In this document: one piece after another, positions 1-10,741 of the stretch
Layout: every line of letters begins with the position of its first letter
Numbering within the stretch: the stretch's first letter is position 1
Origin: Aspidapion aeneum
Lineage: Eukaryota > Arthropoda > Insecta > Coleoptera > Brentidae
Assembly: GCA_963576565.1 (NCBI GenBank)
Contig: OY755045.1
Span: forward strand, 37,902,667 to 37,966,666
Direction of reading: 5' to 3'
DNA length: 64,000 bases
Notes under the pieces: generated by a model
Told to the model about the DNA's origin: nothing
Databases searched by the model: none
The model's input: only the letters and a program-made list of their open reading frames with translations
Translations under genes and position numbers: made by a program

Positions 1-760
1 TTCTTTATTATTAGCTACTACTTGGTGTTTAGCAAACTGTAGTGTGTATATGGTAAATCGGTCGTTAAGTTGTATTTCCATGCCGTGTACTTTACGTTTT
101 CAGTTTTTTATAACTTCTGCGATATATATTTTAAAAAGAGTTGGAGAGATACAGCATCCCTGTTTTAAGCCTTTCGTTACAGGAGTTTTTTTGAGAAAGT
201 GTTTTGACTCTTCGTATATCTCTTTTATCGCATTTATATATATTTGATTAATATTAGTTGGCTCTAACACTGTCCATAATTTTTCTATTGAAACGGTATC
301 ATATGCTTTTTGTAGCTCCACAAAGGTAACATGAGTCTCTATATTTCTGGCACGCCTTTTTTCAATTACTTGGTTAAGAGAAAAAACATTATCACTACAA
401 AACCAGCCTGCACGAATCCCCCTTTGCTCTTCTTCTTCTTGTTCATAAAAATCATTCTGTATTAGATTCTACTTAATAGAGTACTTGTTACTAAAATTTC
501 TCTGTAATTCTTGCAGTCCAGCTTGTTTCCTTTTTTATGTATTGAGGATATAAATGCAATTTTTCTAATAATCAGGTACCGGATGTCCGTTTATGCATTG
601 ATTGATAATCTATAAGAGATTTTCTAGTACTCATAGTTTCTCTGGTCCGTATTGGAGCATTTCAGCGTATATTTCCCCAGGTCGGCTAGCTTTTCGGGAT
701 TTAAGCTTTTAATACTATTCTTTATCATTTCTTTTTCGATAATTATTACTTCCTTTATAG
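1..760 (-). pseudogene. RTE-type LINE reverse transcriptase fragment
   Basis: Read on the minus strand this is the fingers and palm part of a non-LTR reverse transcriptase, cut off by the window edge. The clearest block lies at 100-321, with ELQKAYDTVSIEKLW followed by VTKGLKQGCCISPTLFKIY. The second block corresponds to the usual LRQG...SP.LF motif before the catalytic YADD box. Further upstream (about 330-760) weaker pieces such as VIEKRRARNIETH and HKKGNKLDCKNYR fit the same family in shifting frames. In-frame stops and frame changes show that it is dead. The RTE copy at 30802-31090 matches its first 130 bases, so both belong to one family. The family call rests on motif recognition; the 5' limit is uncertain. 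Confidence 0.8.
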
Positions 761-3230
761 TATTATTATATATTATATTATTAATAGTGCTCGACTTTAA
801 CGTGACCGGAAATTATTTATTAGTTTTCTCTAACCTTACTTTTAAATGTAAAATCATTAGTCGGTATCTGAGGTTGTTTAGGTTTCAATAGATTGTTTGT
901 CATATCTTTTTAAAAGTAATAAAAGTGGAAGAAGATTTGTGGGGTGCTATTTTGGACTTATTATAATGGACTGTTTTTTGCTCATGGACAGGGATGGGGA
1001 AAATGAGGTTCAAGTGAAATATTTGTTGAATTCCAAAGAAGCAATATGTTATTTGAAGGCACAACCGCACAAGCGCAGATGTTAAAATAGTGCTAACATT
1101 ATTACTGCTAGACTTTATCTTACTTCAAATAAGCCTCTATTATTTACTTAAATGTGAGTCTTAAAACTTAATCCTAATTTTGTGTGTGTATGTGTATTTA
1201 GGTTTTATGGCCTGGATCGAGCCAACTGGCTAGCATCTAATATTAATTTTGTTATTTATTTTACATTTTCTTATATTATAACATTAAGGCTTTCAGAAAA
1301 CAAAAACAACCTTAACACAATATATTAAATTTTTTCGCAAACTATTTCGTATGTATTTTAAACTGCGGTCTTTTGTATGCAGAAAATTATTCAACTTTTT
1401 GCTTTTGTATATTATTCATTTATTATACAAAAGCGAGTTATGTTTATTCCATTTATTTCTCGCCTCTCTGTATACTTATTGTTTTACCTCTTACAATCCC
1501 TACCTTTTACCTCCCCTTTAAACTGAAAATATTTTTACATACAACATGAGGTTGTATTTAAGGCATCTCTGATTATATAAAAAAGGTTTGTTTGTTGTGT
1601 TGTGTTGTGGAAATATCTCCCGCACCGTACGACAAAATTTTTAAATATAATTGTTTGGCAAAAGTATAGTTAAGGAGAAACATCTCTAAATTCACTGACT
1701 TTCTTTAGTACGTTTAGGGCAGTACCAATACTTTAAAACTTTGCCAAAGTCTACGAAACTATTACAAACTTATAAGAATAATTTACTAATAATTTTACTA
1801 TTTTTTTAACCATCTACCAATTTTGTAAACTACGATGTAGTGTTATTAAATTAGTCAAAAAATAAAATAATACTAATTAGCTTTACATTTTGATAATTCA
1901 ATGGTTTGAGACATACTCTTAGGTCAAATAAATGGAGTGGTTAGTTTAAGATTAGATTTTATTGGAGCAGAACAAAACTATATTTAGTTGGCTCAAATAT
2001 ATAATTACTTGAATGCATTTTTTTTGCTGGGTATAATAGTCGCAACATAACATAATGGTTTAAGTCTTTAAATGAGACGGTTTCGCAGGGGTCGAGATAG
2101 GTCGTGGTCCAAAAAAGACGTAACCCCCCGTTTAATTTTATTATTATGATGAAGAACGATGCGCGAAAAGTAAAACGACGACTAAAAAATAAATTGTATA
2201 AAACGAAATAACAGAAAATAGAATTTAAAATGGCCGCTGCAAGCTCTTTTAAATCGTCTGAATTTATTTTAATTCGCTTTAATACGTACGGTTTACGTTC
2301 GTTTATAAGTCAAATTTAAACGAAACACAGTGAAATATAAATAGGGAAAAGAGGGATAAAATGCGGTACGGGGGTAAAAAGGGATACCGCGTTTTTTGGT
2401 AAACTGCACAAGAATAAAACCTCTTAATATCAGGTGTTTTATCTCCATGACTATTTCAACTCTCTGCAATATGATTGGTGCCGGTCGGCTGAGCCTAAGT
2501 TGGTTTTTGCTCAACTTGTGATCTTGTGCACTGTTTATTGTAAAAAATAGCTTGCGCATTTTGTGACGGTAAGAACATTTTTTACGGAGTTTTCAAAAAT
2601 TTGTTTACATTGAACAACTAGTGGGTTTATGTATTATTCATAATTAAATGCGTTGCCCTTAAAATTAGCCTTTTACTGTGTATGATTTTTGTTTGAATTT
2701 AACTGGTGGTTTGAGGCAAAACGGGATTTTTTTCATGGGGGTGAAACGGGGTACCTTGTTATATCTAGTAACCTATACCCCATTTTGCCTCAAAAAATGT
2801 TTCTTTCTTTTTCTACCATCACTGAAAAAATTGTACATTTTGTAAATACTAAATTTAATTATTATAAATGTATTTTTTATTACAACTTTTTATTTTTTTT
2901 TAAAGTATTTTAATATTGGTTAGTATTTAAGAAATAAAACTTGTCTTACAAAAATATTGATTCTAAGTTACACAACCACCCCGCTTGTTTTGCCACATAT
3001 AGGTACCCCATTTTACCGCGTATGAGGGGCAAAGTCAAATTTTTACAAAAATAAAAATAAAAGTATGATGGAGTTCTAAATCGCTTAAACTGAAAATTAG
3101 AACATAAAGATAATATATCTAGCCAACTTAATTCCAAATGACGACCGCAATCGCACCGAGTATCAAAGCGCGCCAATATGCTGTAAATTGGACGCTCCCA
3201 AATATTGTTCAAAAACGCAAATAAACTGTG
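761..3230. other. AT-rich stretch without a recognised gene
   Basis: No protein or RNA gene is recognisable. A short motif resembling GGTACCCCATTTTGCC or its complement recurs near 2340-2400, 2700-2790 and 2985-3020, so part of this stretch is probably an old repeat. The short open frames here look like chance. Confidence 0.5.
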
Positions 3231-3407
3231 AGTTATTTTTTACAAAAGTTGTGTCAAAACGTAAATTATCATCGGACCCACCGGAAAAAAGTCAAAAACT
3301 CCGGAAAAGTTCGCAGTTTTAGTGAAATTTCGCCAGAAAACCAATGTTATCATATAAACAATGTTTTTTGTGAAGCTTAGAAAAAGCAACCAAGCAAGAG
3401 TCTCACA

Positions 3408-4498
3408 ATGCAACTTAAATGTGATACCTGCAAAAAGGATTGCATTTTAAAAAGGCGACCTACAGCCGAGGAGCTTTTTGGAGCAAAATGTGACAGGTGC
3501 AAAAGATCTTTATGCAAAGATTGTGCAGCATTGTCTGCAACAGAGATGGACGCGTTATGTTTGTCTCAAAGGTCTCTCCTACTTTATTGTGGAGATTGCA
3601 AAAAAAAGAAAGTCTGTGAAGAGGACTATCTGAAAGAAATTAAAAACCTTAAAGATGAAACAAACTGAATGAAAAGATAAAAAATATTGAAAACTTAATA
3701 GGCAAAGAAAGTGAACGCCTTGAGAAATCTTTGCTAACAATACTCTTGGAGAGAATTGACAAACTTAATACCGAGTTTTCCAATCTGCAAGAATCCAATA
3801 AAGAATTAGTGAAGATTTGTAGTTTGAAACCATCTACCTCTTCTTGTTCTGAGGTGATCGTATGCCCGGCGACCTTGGGCGAAACAGCTGACAGAGGTGC
3901 AAAGAAACTACAGCAGAACAACCAAGTAAACATATGGGAACAGCGCTCCAGCAGAAAGAGAGAGAACAAAAATGGGCCGAATGGGGAGAGCAGAAACATA
4001 GCCAAAGAAGACGATGTACAACATAACCTAACTTTACAATGTCAAAATCAAAATAACAACAAAAATGAAAAAATTCCAGAAAAAAACGGTGAAAAGTCGC
4101 CAACAAAATGTAGTGAAGAATGGCAGGATGTTCATTACCGCAAAAGGATCCCGAAAGGCAGTCGTCCAACCCCGATTAAGGGTAAAAACGAAACAAATAT
4201 CAACTTAAATGTGGCACAAAATTATTGTGGCATATTTATATCCGGATTGGATCCAACAACCACTGAAGAACAACTTGCTGAATTCTTAAACAAACAAAGT
4301 CTATCTGAAAATGTACAGTGCGAAAAAATGAAAACAAGAACAGATAAGTACAAGAGCTCTTTTAAGTTATTATTGCCTGAAAAACAGAAAGCAACGTTAA
4401 TGAATCCTGATATATGGCCAGCTGGTACAATCATAAACCATTTTCTGAATCTTCAAAGACACACAACCAGAACAAAAAGTGTGGGCCAGAGAAATTAA
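3408..4498 (+). pseudogene. CR1-like LINE ORF1 with PHD-like finger, frameshifted
   Basis: The first 86 codons (3408-3668) carry paired cysteines at residues 5/8, 28/31, 36/39 and 61/64. This zinc-binding layout fits the PHD-like finger known in ORF1 of some CR1-like LINEs. Reading then stops at 3666-3668, but the next frame continues without a break through a charged, probably coiled-coil stretch (3659-3800) into a lysine- and asparagine-rich tail ending at 4498. A one-base loss near 3655-3661 explains the shift. ORF1 proteins of this group bind RNA and assist target-primed reverse transcription. The ATG at 3408 is chosen because it immediately precedes the first cysteine pair. The end overlaps ORF2 by about 85 bases in another frame. 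Confidence 0.75.
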
Positions 4499-7234
4499 GC
4501 ATCATACACCTTAATACACAATCTATTGAAACGAGTTTAGATACCGTAAATGCGCTCTTGCTTTCAGATAAAAAATGCATAGCACTTTGTTTGACTGAAC
4601 ATTGGAAAACAGAGCAACAACTTAAGTCTTACAACATAAAGGGCTTTAAATTAATTTCTTCTTACTGTAGAGAAAAATCAACAGAACATGGTGGTTCAGC
4701 CATCTATGTCAGAGATGGATTACATGCAAAATCTAGGAATGACATAACTATTCTATCAGAAAACTCATCCTTTGAATGTGCTGCAACAGAACTTCAGTTA
4801 AATGGAAAAAAGACGGTAATTTTGTCAATTTACAGAACACTGAACCCAGAAGTTTTAATAAGTAAACTTGACTGCATTTTGTCAAAGTTAAACATAGAAG
4901 AGTGTCAGATATTTTTAGCTGGTAATTTTAATTTAAACATTGTGGGACAGGAGAGATGGCCAGGTATTTTTAAATCTTTTTTAAGTTCTTTTAATATAGT
5001 TCCTTCTACCATTGAGTATACACGTATTGATGGTGAAAAAAAATCATGTATCGACAACATCTACACAAATATTAAAAGTTTTTTATCTGAAGTTTTTAAT
5101 CCCCATACAAGTGACCACCATGCTATAAAAATATCTTTTGGCTGTAATTTTTCTGATAATTCTCAAAAGGAGAATACAAAAAAACGTATTTTTAGCAAAC
5201 ACAATAAAGATATGTTCAAAAGCCGTTTGTCATGGGTAAATTGGAATTGCCTTTTCAATATACCTTCATCTAATATAGATAGTCAATGGGAATGCTTTTC
5301 TGATACTTTAAAGTCGTTGTTTACTGAGTGTTTTCCTCTTAAGGAAATAAAAACTACAAAGAAAAAACAGAAAACTTGGTATAATTCACCTGAAATCTTA
5401 AACTTAAAATCAATGAGACTACTTTCAGCAAAAAATTAAAAACAGTGACAACAAAACAAAAACTTCCTGGCAAGTCATAAATGAAGTCACAGGTAGGTCA
5501 AAAAAGTCAAGTGATCTCGGATTACAGGGTGATCCGCAGTTAGTCTGTAACCAAGTAAATCAATTTATGGCAAATGTTGCACTCGATTCTGTGTCAAAAA
5601 TTCCTTTAGTCAACAACTATGAAAGTAACATTTCTCAAAATATAAACTCAATGTTTTTGTCGCCGGTCACTGAAAATGAGATTTTTACAATTATAAAAAG
5701 CTTAAAAAACAAACACAGTTAAGGCTATGATGAAATATCATCACATCTAATTAAATTTTGCTCTGAAGAACTTTGCCAGCCACTTTGTTTCATAATAAAT
5801 AATTCAATTAAAGAAGGTCATTTTCCAGCACCATTAAAACTTGCACTAGTAAAACCTTTATACAAAAAGGGTGATCACACCAAAATTGAAAACTACAGGC
5901 CCATAAGTCTCCTTTCATCCTTTTCCAAAGTGTTTGAGGTGGCTATGAATAACCGACTAAAAAAGTTTTTTATAATGAATGATCTTCTTAGCTCATCCCA
6001 GCACGGTTTTTTGAAGGGAAAGTCTGTTGAAACTGCAACATATGACTTCCTGGAAAAGATACTGGAAAGGATTGAAAGTAAGAGCAAAGTTTTAGGGGCA
6101 TTTCTAGACCTATCAAAAGCCTTTGACTGTTTAAGACATGAAGAACTTTTAAAAAAACTAAAATCCTATGGTATTAGAGGACCAGCACTTAAATGGATAG
6201 CTACATATCTATCAGGTCGAAGGCAAAGAGTGACACTGAACAGACAAGGATATTGGTATTTTTCAGAGGACATAACTGTCACCCTGGGTGTACCGCAAGG
6301 TAGTGTCTTAGGACCTTTTTTGTTCCTTGTCTACATAAATGATCTACCAGACTACATTAAAAGTGCATTTCTAAGCATTATTAATTTTGCTGATGATACC
6401 AACATTCTTTTTTGGGCAGAGACACTGGATGTTCTTTTTGAACGGGCAAAGTTTGGACTGGACAGGGCTGAAAATTGGTTTAATGGGAATGGTCTCCTGC
6501 TAAATTGTGATAAGTCTGTGTTTGTGTGTTTCAGAACAGCGCAGTCAAAGAATCAGTACCCGGCGGCTCTAGAATTGCTCTCGCAGGATTTCCAGCTGTC
6601 TCAGAATGTGAGGTTCTTGGGCATGGATATAGATCAAAACTTGACATGGGAGACTCACATAAAGCAAGTTTGCAAAAAACTCAATTCTGCATATTACTCT
6701 CTCAGAGTTTTGAGAAAGTATCTAGACCAAGAAACACTTTTGTCTGTATACTATGCCAACTTCTATTCATCTCTCAGATATGGCGTGATTTTCTGGGGGG
6801 GGGGTGCTTCGGGGGTCTTGATTGCAGAGCCTTTTAAAATTCAAAAAAGGGTGATTCGTCTTGTCTTGGGGATGAAAACAGCAGAATCTTGTAGAGGAAA
6901 ATTTAAATTATTGAATGTTCTCACTTTTTATGGCATATACATTTATGAATGTGTCATGTTCTTATTTAAACACTTTCAAAAATTGGAACATCTTGTTCCA
7001 AGACATTCATACCCTACTAGGTCGTTGCAAATAAATGTTCCAGCACACAGACTAACTTTAACAGAACGTAGCCCTGTCTATGTGTGCATAACATTTTTTA
7101 ATAAATTACCCTTAAATCTAAGGAGGGAAACAAATCTCTGTAAATTTAAAAAATCTGTTTTTGAATTTATCAAAAATATAGAACCATATTCTCTAGAAGA
7201 ATATCTGGCTTTCTCTCCTGGCTCAACAGTATAG
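4414..7234 (+). pseudogene. CR1-like LINE ORF2: APE endonuclease and reverse transcriptase, broken
   Basis: The endonuclease part (4414-5439) shows HLNTQS (residues 32-37), TEHW (61-64), GGSAIYV (from 93) and SDHHA (from 233), the ordered motifs of APE-type LINE endonucleases. The usual GDFN motif reads GNFN (170-173), which replaces a catalytic aspartate. Reading shifts by one base near the A-rich tract at 5425-5442. In the new frame a TAA at 5720-5722 interrupts a block just before the reverse transcriptase. That domain (5723-7234) has FLDLSKAFD, GVPQGSVLGP and catalytic FADD at residues 58-67, 120-129 and 153-156 counted from the ATG at 5930. The product would nick DNA and copy the element RNA at the target. 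Clade assignment within the CR1/Jockey group is by motif only. Confidence 0.85.
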
Positions 7235-7612
7235 TGTGGATTTTAAATTGTTGTTTAAAATTTTATTCTGTTATGTTGTTTTGTTATAAAATGCCTATAT
7301 GGTCCTATTGATTGAATAAGTTAACATTTAAAACTTTTTTAATACAAGTCAAATCATTTTAAATTATGTATCTGTGTTTTCTAAATTTTTACCATATTTA
7401 AATTGTTCCAGCACTCTAAATATTCTAAATGCCGCCTAATGCATCATATTTTTATGAAAATAGTTTTTATATTTTTAAAGTATAGGGAAAAGATTTGAAT
7501 TTTTTATTTAAGATTGTAGATTGAAGTACTGTTTTGCTATTTTCTTGACACTGTTTGCTCAAATATGTACAAAATTTTATGCAAATAAAGAAATACTCTC
7601 TCTACTCTACAA

Positions 7613-8118
7613 TGGTGTTCATTTAATAGGAGCAATAAACCTATAAAATTAAGTATCCCATATTGCCCCCCTTTCCCCTACTGCCAATGTAATGGTGTGA
7701 AGTAGTTTTTATAACTTTTAAAGGTGAAATATAAATACTCCCAATGCTATGGTGTGAAGCAGTTTTTATATCTTTTAAACCATTTTTTCAAAAATATTGA
7801 TTAGACAAAAATTCTAGTAATTTAAATGCTATTTATATTTGTGTTTTACTATTTTATTCGAGAAATTAACATTAAGGACGAAAATTGGCAAAAACCTAAA
7901 TCAGAAATGGCGGACACTTCCTATATCAAATTTGAGGCAAAAAAGTGATTCTATAATCTACACCGTTAGGGACTTAGTTGCGTATAAATGGAAATTTCCG
8001 CCATTTTGATTTTTTCAAATTTAATTTAATTATCAAATTCAGCCGCCCCAGATACCCGAAAGTGAAAATTTAATACATATCGGTAAATAAATAAAAATAC
8101 TCTGCCAATCTATGGGCA
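7613..8118. other. Intergenic, with an old satellite-like unit
   Basis: No gene seen. From about 7980 the sequence resembles 8790-8945 and the tandem units at 53266-53582: a CCGCCATTTT motif near TATCGGTAAATAAATAA. The element at 8119-8775 therefore sits within or beside this repeat family. Confidence 0.45.
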
Positions 8119-8167
8119 CCTAAGCTCACACTAAGTACTGTAGTTATAGTGTACGTGTGAGCTAATA

Positions 8168-8520
8168 TAACTAAAAACTGAAATATATTTTATTCAACTC
8201 CAAACTCAATTACCTTTTGTTTGATACCACACAAGCCATGTTTTGCCTTAAACTCTAATTTTTAAAATCCACCCCCACCCTTTTTTTAAAAACTAAAATA
8301 TATTTTGTTTAACTCCAGACTCATTTACCATTTGTTTGATATCATACACGCCATATTTTCACTTAAACTCTAATTTTTTACATCTACCCCCACCCTTTTT
8401 TTTAAATAACTTAAAATTCATTTTGTTTAACTCCAGACTTAATTACCTTTCGTTTGATATCACACACGACATATTTTCACATAAACTCTCATTTTTGAAA
8501 TCTACCCCCACCCTTTTATG
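8168..8520 (+). repeat. Tandem repeat, three units of 115-118 bp
   Basis: The anchor AACTCCAGACT (AACTCCAAACT in the first unit) begins at 8196, 8311 and 8429. Each unit also has a block close to TTGATATCACACACG and ends in CTACCCCCACCC followed by a T-run. The units differ by scattered substitutions. Confidence 0.85.
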
Positions 8521-8583
8521 TGACCTGCGTTCGGTGGATTTCGTTCATTTTTTAATGGGACCATTTAAATCTCGTTGGTCGTT

Positions 8584-8643
8584 ACAGACAGACAGACAGA
8601 CAGGCAGACATACAGACACACAGGCAGACAGACAGACAGCAAG
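8584..8643 (+). repeat. CAGA/CAGG (GTCY) microsatellite
   Basis: Imperfect tetranucleotide array of CAGA with CAGG and CATA variants. It lies between the 116-bp tandem array and the right palindrome of the element at 8119-8775. Confidence 0.9.
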
Positions 8644-8945
8644 ACAAAAAAGTTTCAAAATCATCTGAAACGCAAAGATATATAAAAATTTTTGAAATCG
8701 GAGCAACTTTTTTTTTCTCGAAAAAATTAGGATCACCATAGCTCACACTACTATAGTATAGTAGTAGTGTGAGCTAAAATTCGCCAGATTGAACTCCATT
8801 TTAATTATTTTCAGGTATAATTCAAAAATCAAAATCAGCGACCTTAAACACTCCAAACTTTAAATGCATATCGGTTCATAAATAAGAAAGTCTGCCATTC
8901 TGATTCCGCCATTTTGAGTTTTTTGTGATTAAAAAATATTAATTT

Positions 8946-9727
8946 GCATTGTTACCGGAACTCCCATCAAAATGGCAAAGTGAAACTTCGGCGGCCGGCG
9001 GCGAGTTGTCACCGCGGAAAATCGGCTGGACAGTCGGCGGCGGCGAATTGTCCCATTCCCCTGGTCACTACATATGCAAACGAGAAAAATTTCCCTCACC
9101 AAATGATATTCTTAGATCCGCTCCTGTTATCGATAATAAGTAATTATAATATCAATAAGGAAATTTGACTCCATTGACTGAGAGAGCTGATTGAAAGCTC
9201 AACTTTGCACGACCCGGTAGCCACATAATTAATCATATAAATTTGACATTAATTAGCCCGTACATAGGACTACTTGACGCCGATTCTAACTCTGGCGTCT
9301 GTTTATATTAAATTATTATATTTAAATTCCCTAGTTTGATCAGGAATGTTCTACAAGGTTATTTATTTTTGAATGAAACAAAAAAAACTTCACCTAATAT
9401 AAACATGTTTTTTAATCTCAGATTTTTAGTTGGATATTCAAGGTTTGTATTTATTTTTTCATCTTATTTTCACAAATCACAAGGCAAGCCAAAATCATCT
9501 AAAAGAAAATCACAACTAAACTGCGTTAAAAAAAATAGCATTCCAATAAAAATTGTTTGCTTGCAAAAATTAGTTAAAATTGTATCGCGAATCCATTATA
9601 CAAGATTTCATGCCTTAAAAATTAATGGAATTTAAAAATCTGTTTTGCGTGTTCTAACATAATAATATTTAACTTGTAAATCAGCCAAGTCTGCCATCTT
9701 TAAACAAAAAAGCAAACAAGTAGTTAT
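8946..9727. other. Stretch without a recognised gene
   Basis: A small GC-rich pocket at 8988-9055 has a twice-repeated CGGCGGCGAGTTGTC-like segment about 41 bases apart. The rest is AT-rich and shows no recognisable gene. Confidence 0.45.
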
Positions 9728-10225
9728 AATGAATGAATGAATTAATTTTATGTGGGCAGGAAAAGTCCCATGCATTTGGCCACATTGCTGGGCCCGTTGT
9801 ACCCCACTATCCACTGTGTCAGCTCTGAAAACCCGCCGCATTGGCAAAGCAGCAGTTTTTTCTGTGTTGAAACTTTCTGACATCGCCAGGGCTAAGCACA
9901 CAGCTTCCCAAAAGCGACAGTCTTATCGCGGCGATTGCAGGTCACTCGGTTAGGATATGTAAAGGGGATTCTCGTCCTCCATACATCAACGACACTCCGA
10001 GTCTTCAACAATTCCCAGAATGCTAAGGGGTTTGTTAAGGCGACAGTGTCCTATCAAGATCCTTGTCACCAGTCTCATATCTTTTCTCCCGAGTGTGAGA
10101 AAAGACCTCGCTCTGGAGGGGCTCACCTTACTGATAAGGAGCCTGGCCTGCCTCATTCCGTCCGTGTCTTCCCAGAGCGCCTGAGAGCGCCTGTTCAAGT
10201 CGCATTTTACGGTCAACATGGCAAG
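9728..10225 (-). pseudogene. LINE 3' fragment with RNase H-side tail (family A)
   Basis: Minus-strand translation gives GMRQARLLISKVSPSR, then LVTRILIGHCRLNKPLSIL and ECR at 9986-10205. This is the conserved end of ORF2 in RNase H-bearing LINEs: a GHC.L..HL..IG segment followed by a cysteine-rich stretch. A further block with DCRFWEAVCLALAMSE follows at about 9860-9920. The 3' end is probably the ATTC repeats at 9729-9745. Several frame changes make it a relic. It abuts the CTA-rich tail of the fragment at 10226-10741, so the two lie head to tail. Assignment to an I-like or R1-like group is tentative. Confidence 0.65.
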
Positions 10226-10741
10226 TAGTAGTAGTAGTGGGTGGCCTGTTGGTCCGGAAAGAAGACCAGAGAGGGCTTTTTTGTCCCTCAATCCACTATC
10301 TGCAATTCTATTCGATGTACAGGGAGTTAATTGTTAGTTATTGTTACAAAGTCCGGTATGTCGGGCCATTTGAGCAATTTCAGCTCTTACAAGCTCAGTG
10401 TTGGTGCCCCGAATGCCTCAAATTCTGCGACACAGTCTCTTGATGTCTCTTCTGCCTGTCCACTGGCTGGGCAGGTAGGGTCATTCCCGACTCCTATACT
10501 TGTCATGTGCTCCCTGTGATTATGTCTAGTTAGAATCCCTGGCAGCAGTTCAAGGTCTATCGTATTCGTCCCAGGAAACATAACATCTGGCCGCTTTTGT
10601 TCGGTCTAAGAATCCTCTGGTCTGTCTGCAACCCGTTCCTGTTTCCCAGTAGTTTGATAGTGCATCCTGGGCCCATTTCTCAAGTCTGCTCTCCATTTTT
10701 CTTTTAGCCACACACAGAAGTAGCTCCAACAAAACAAACAA
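10226..10741 (-). pseudogene. LINE 3' fragment with RNase H-side tail (family B)
   Basis: The minus strand reads EKWAQDALSNYWETGTGCRQ (10550-10741), then LPGILTRHNHREHMTSIGVG and NDPTCP (10387-10545), the same ORF2 C-terminal motif set as the neighbouring fragment but clearly a different family. The end carries a repeated CTA tract at about 10225-10240, read on the minus strand. That tail resembles the ends of the LINE at 24826-25029 and the SINE-like element at 28605-29255. Frame changes show decay, and the 5' side is cut off at about 10741. Confidence 0.65.

Larger units (their letters stand above)
3231..7612 (+). mobile_element. CR1-like non-LTR retrotransposon, nearly full length
   Basis: Two overlapping coding regions in the order expected for a CR1/Jockey-group LINE: a cysteine-rich ORF1 (3408-4498) and an ORF2 with APE-type endonuclease and reverse transcriptase (4414-7234). 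A 3' untranslated region follows, with AATAAA at 7584-7589, and the element ends in a short TCTAC-type repeat (7594-7611) rather than a long poly-A tail, as in CR1-like elements. The 5' limit is a guess. I see no convincing target-site duplication. One frameshift in ORF1, and one frameshift plus one stop in ORF2, indicate that this copy cannot make its proteins, but the low number of lesions suggests fairly recent activity. Confidence 0.85.
8119..8775. mobile_element. Palindrome-bounded element resembling Helentron-associated (DINE/HINE) repeats
   Basis: Both ends carry a palindrome with the same outer arms, AGCTCACACTA and TGTGAGCT: an imperfect one at 8123-8163 and a nearly perfect one at 8740-8775. 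Between them lie three tandem copies of a unit of about 116 bp and then a CAGA/CAGG tract, which is GTCY on the other strand. Subterminal palindromes, a central minisatellite and a GTCY microsatellite together are the layout known for DINE-1 and related non-autonomous Helentron derivatives in arthropods. No coding capacity and no target duplication are seen. The family name is inference from architecture, not from sequence identity. Confidence 0.5.
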
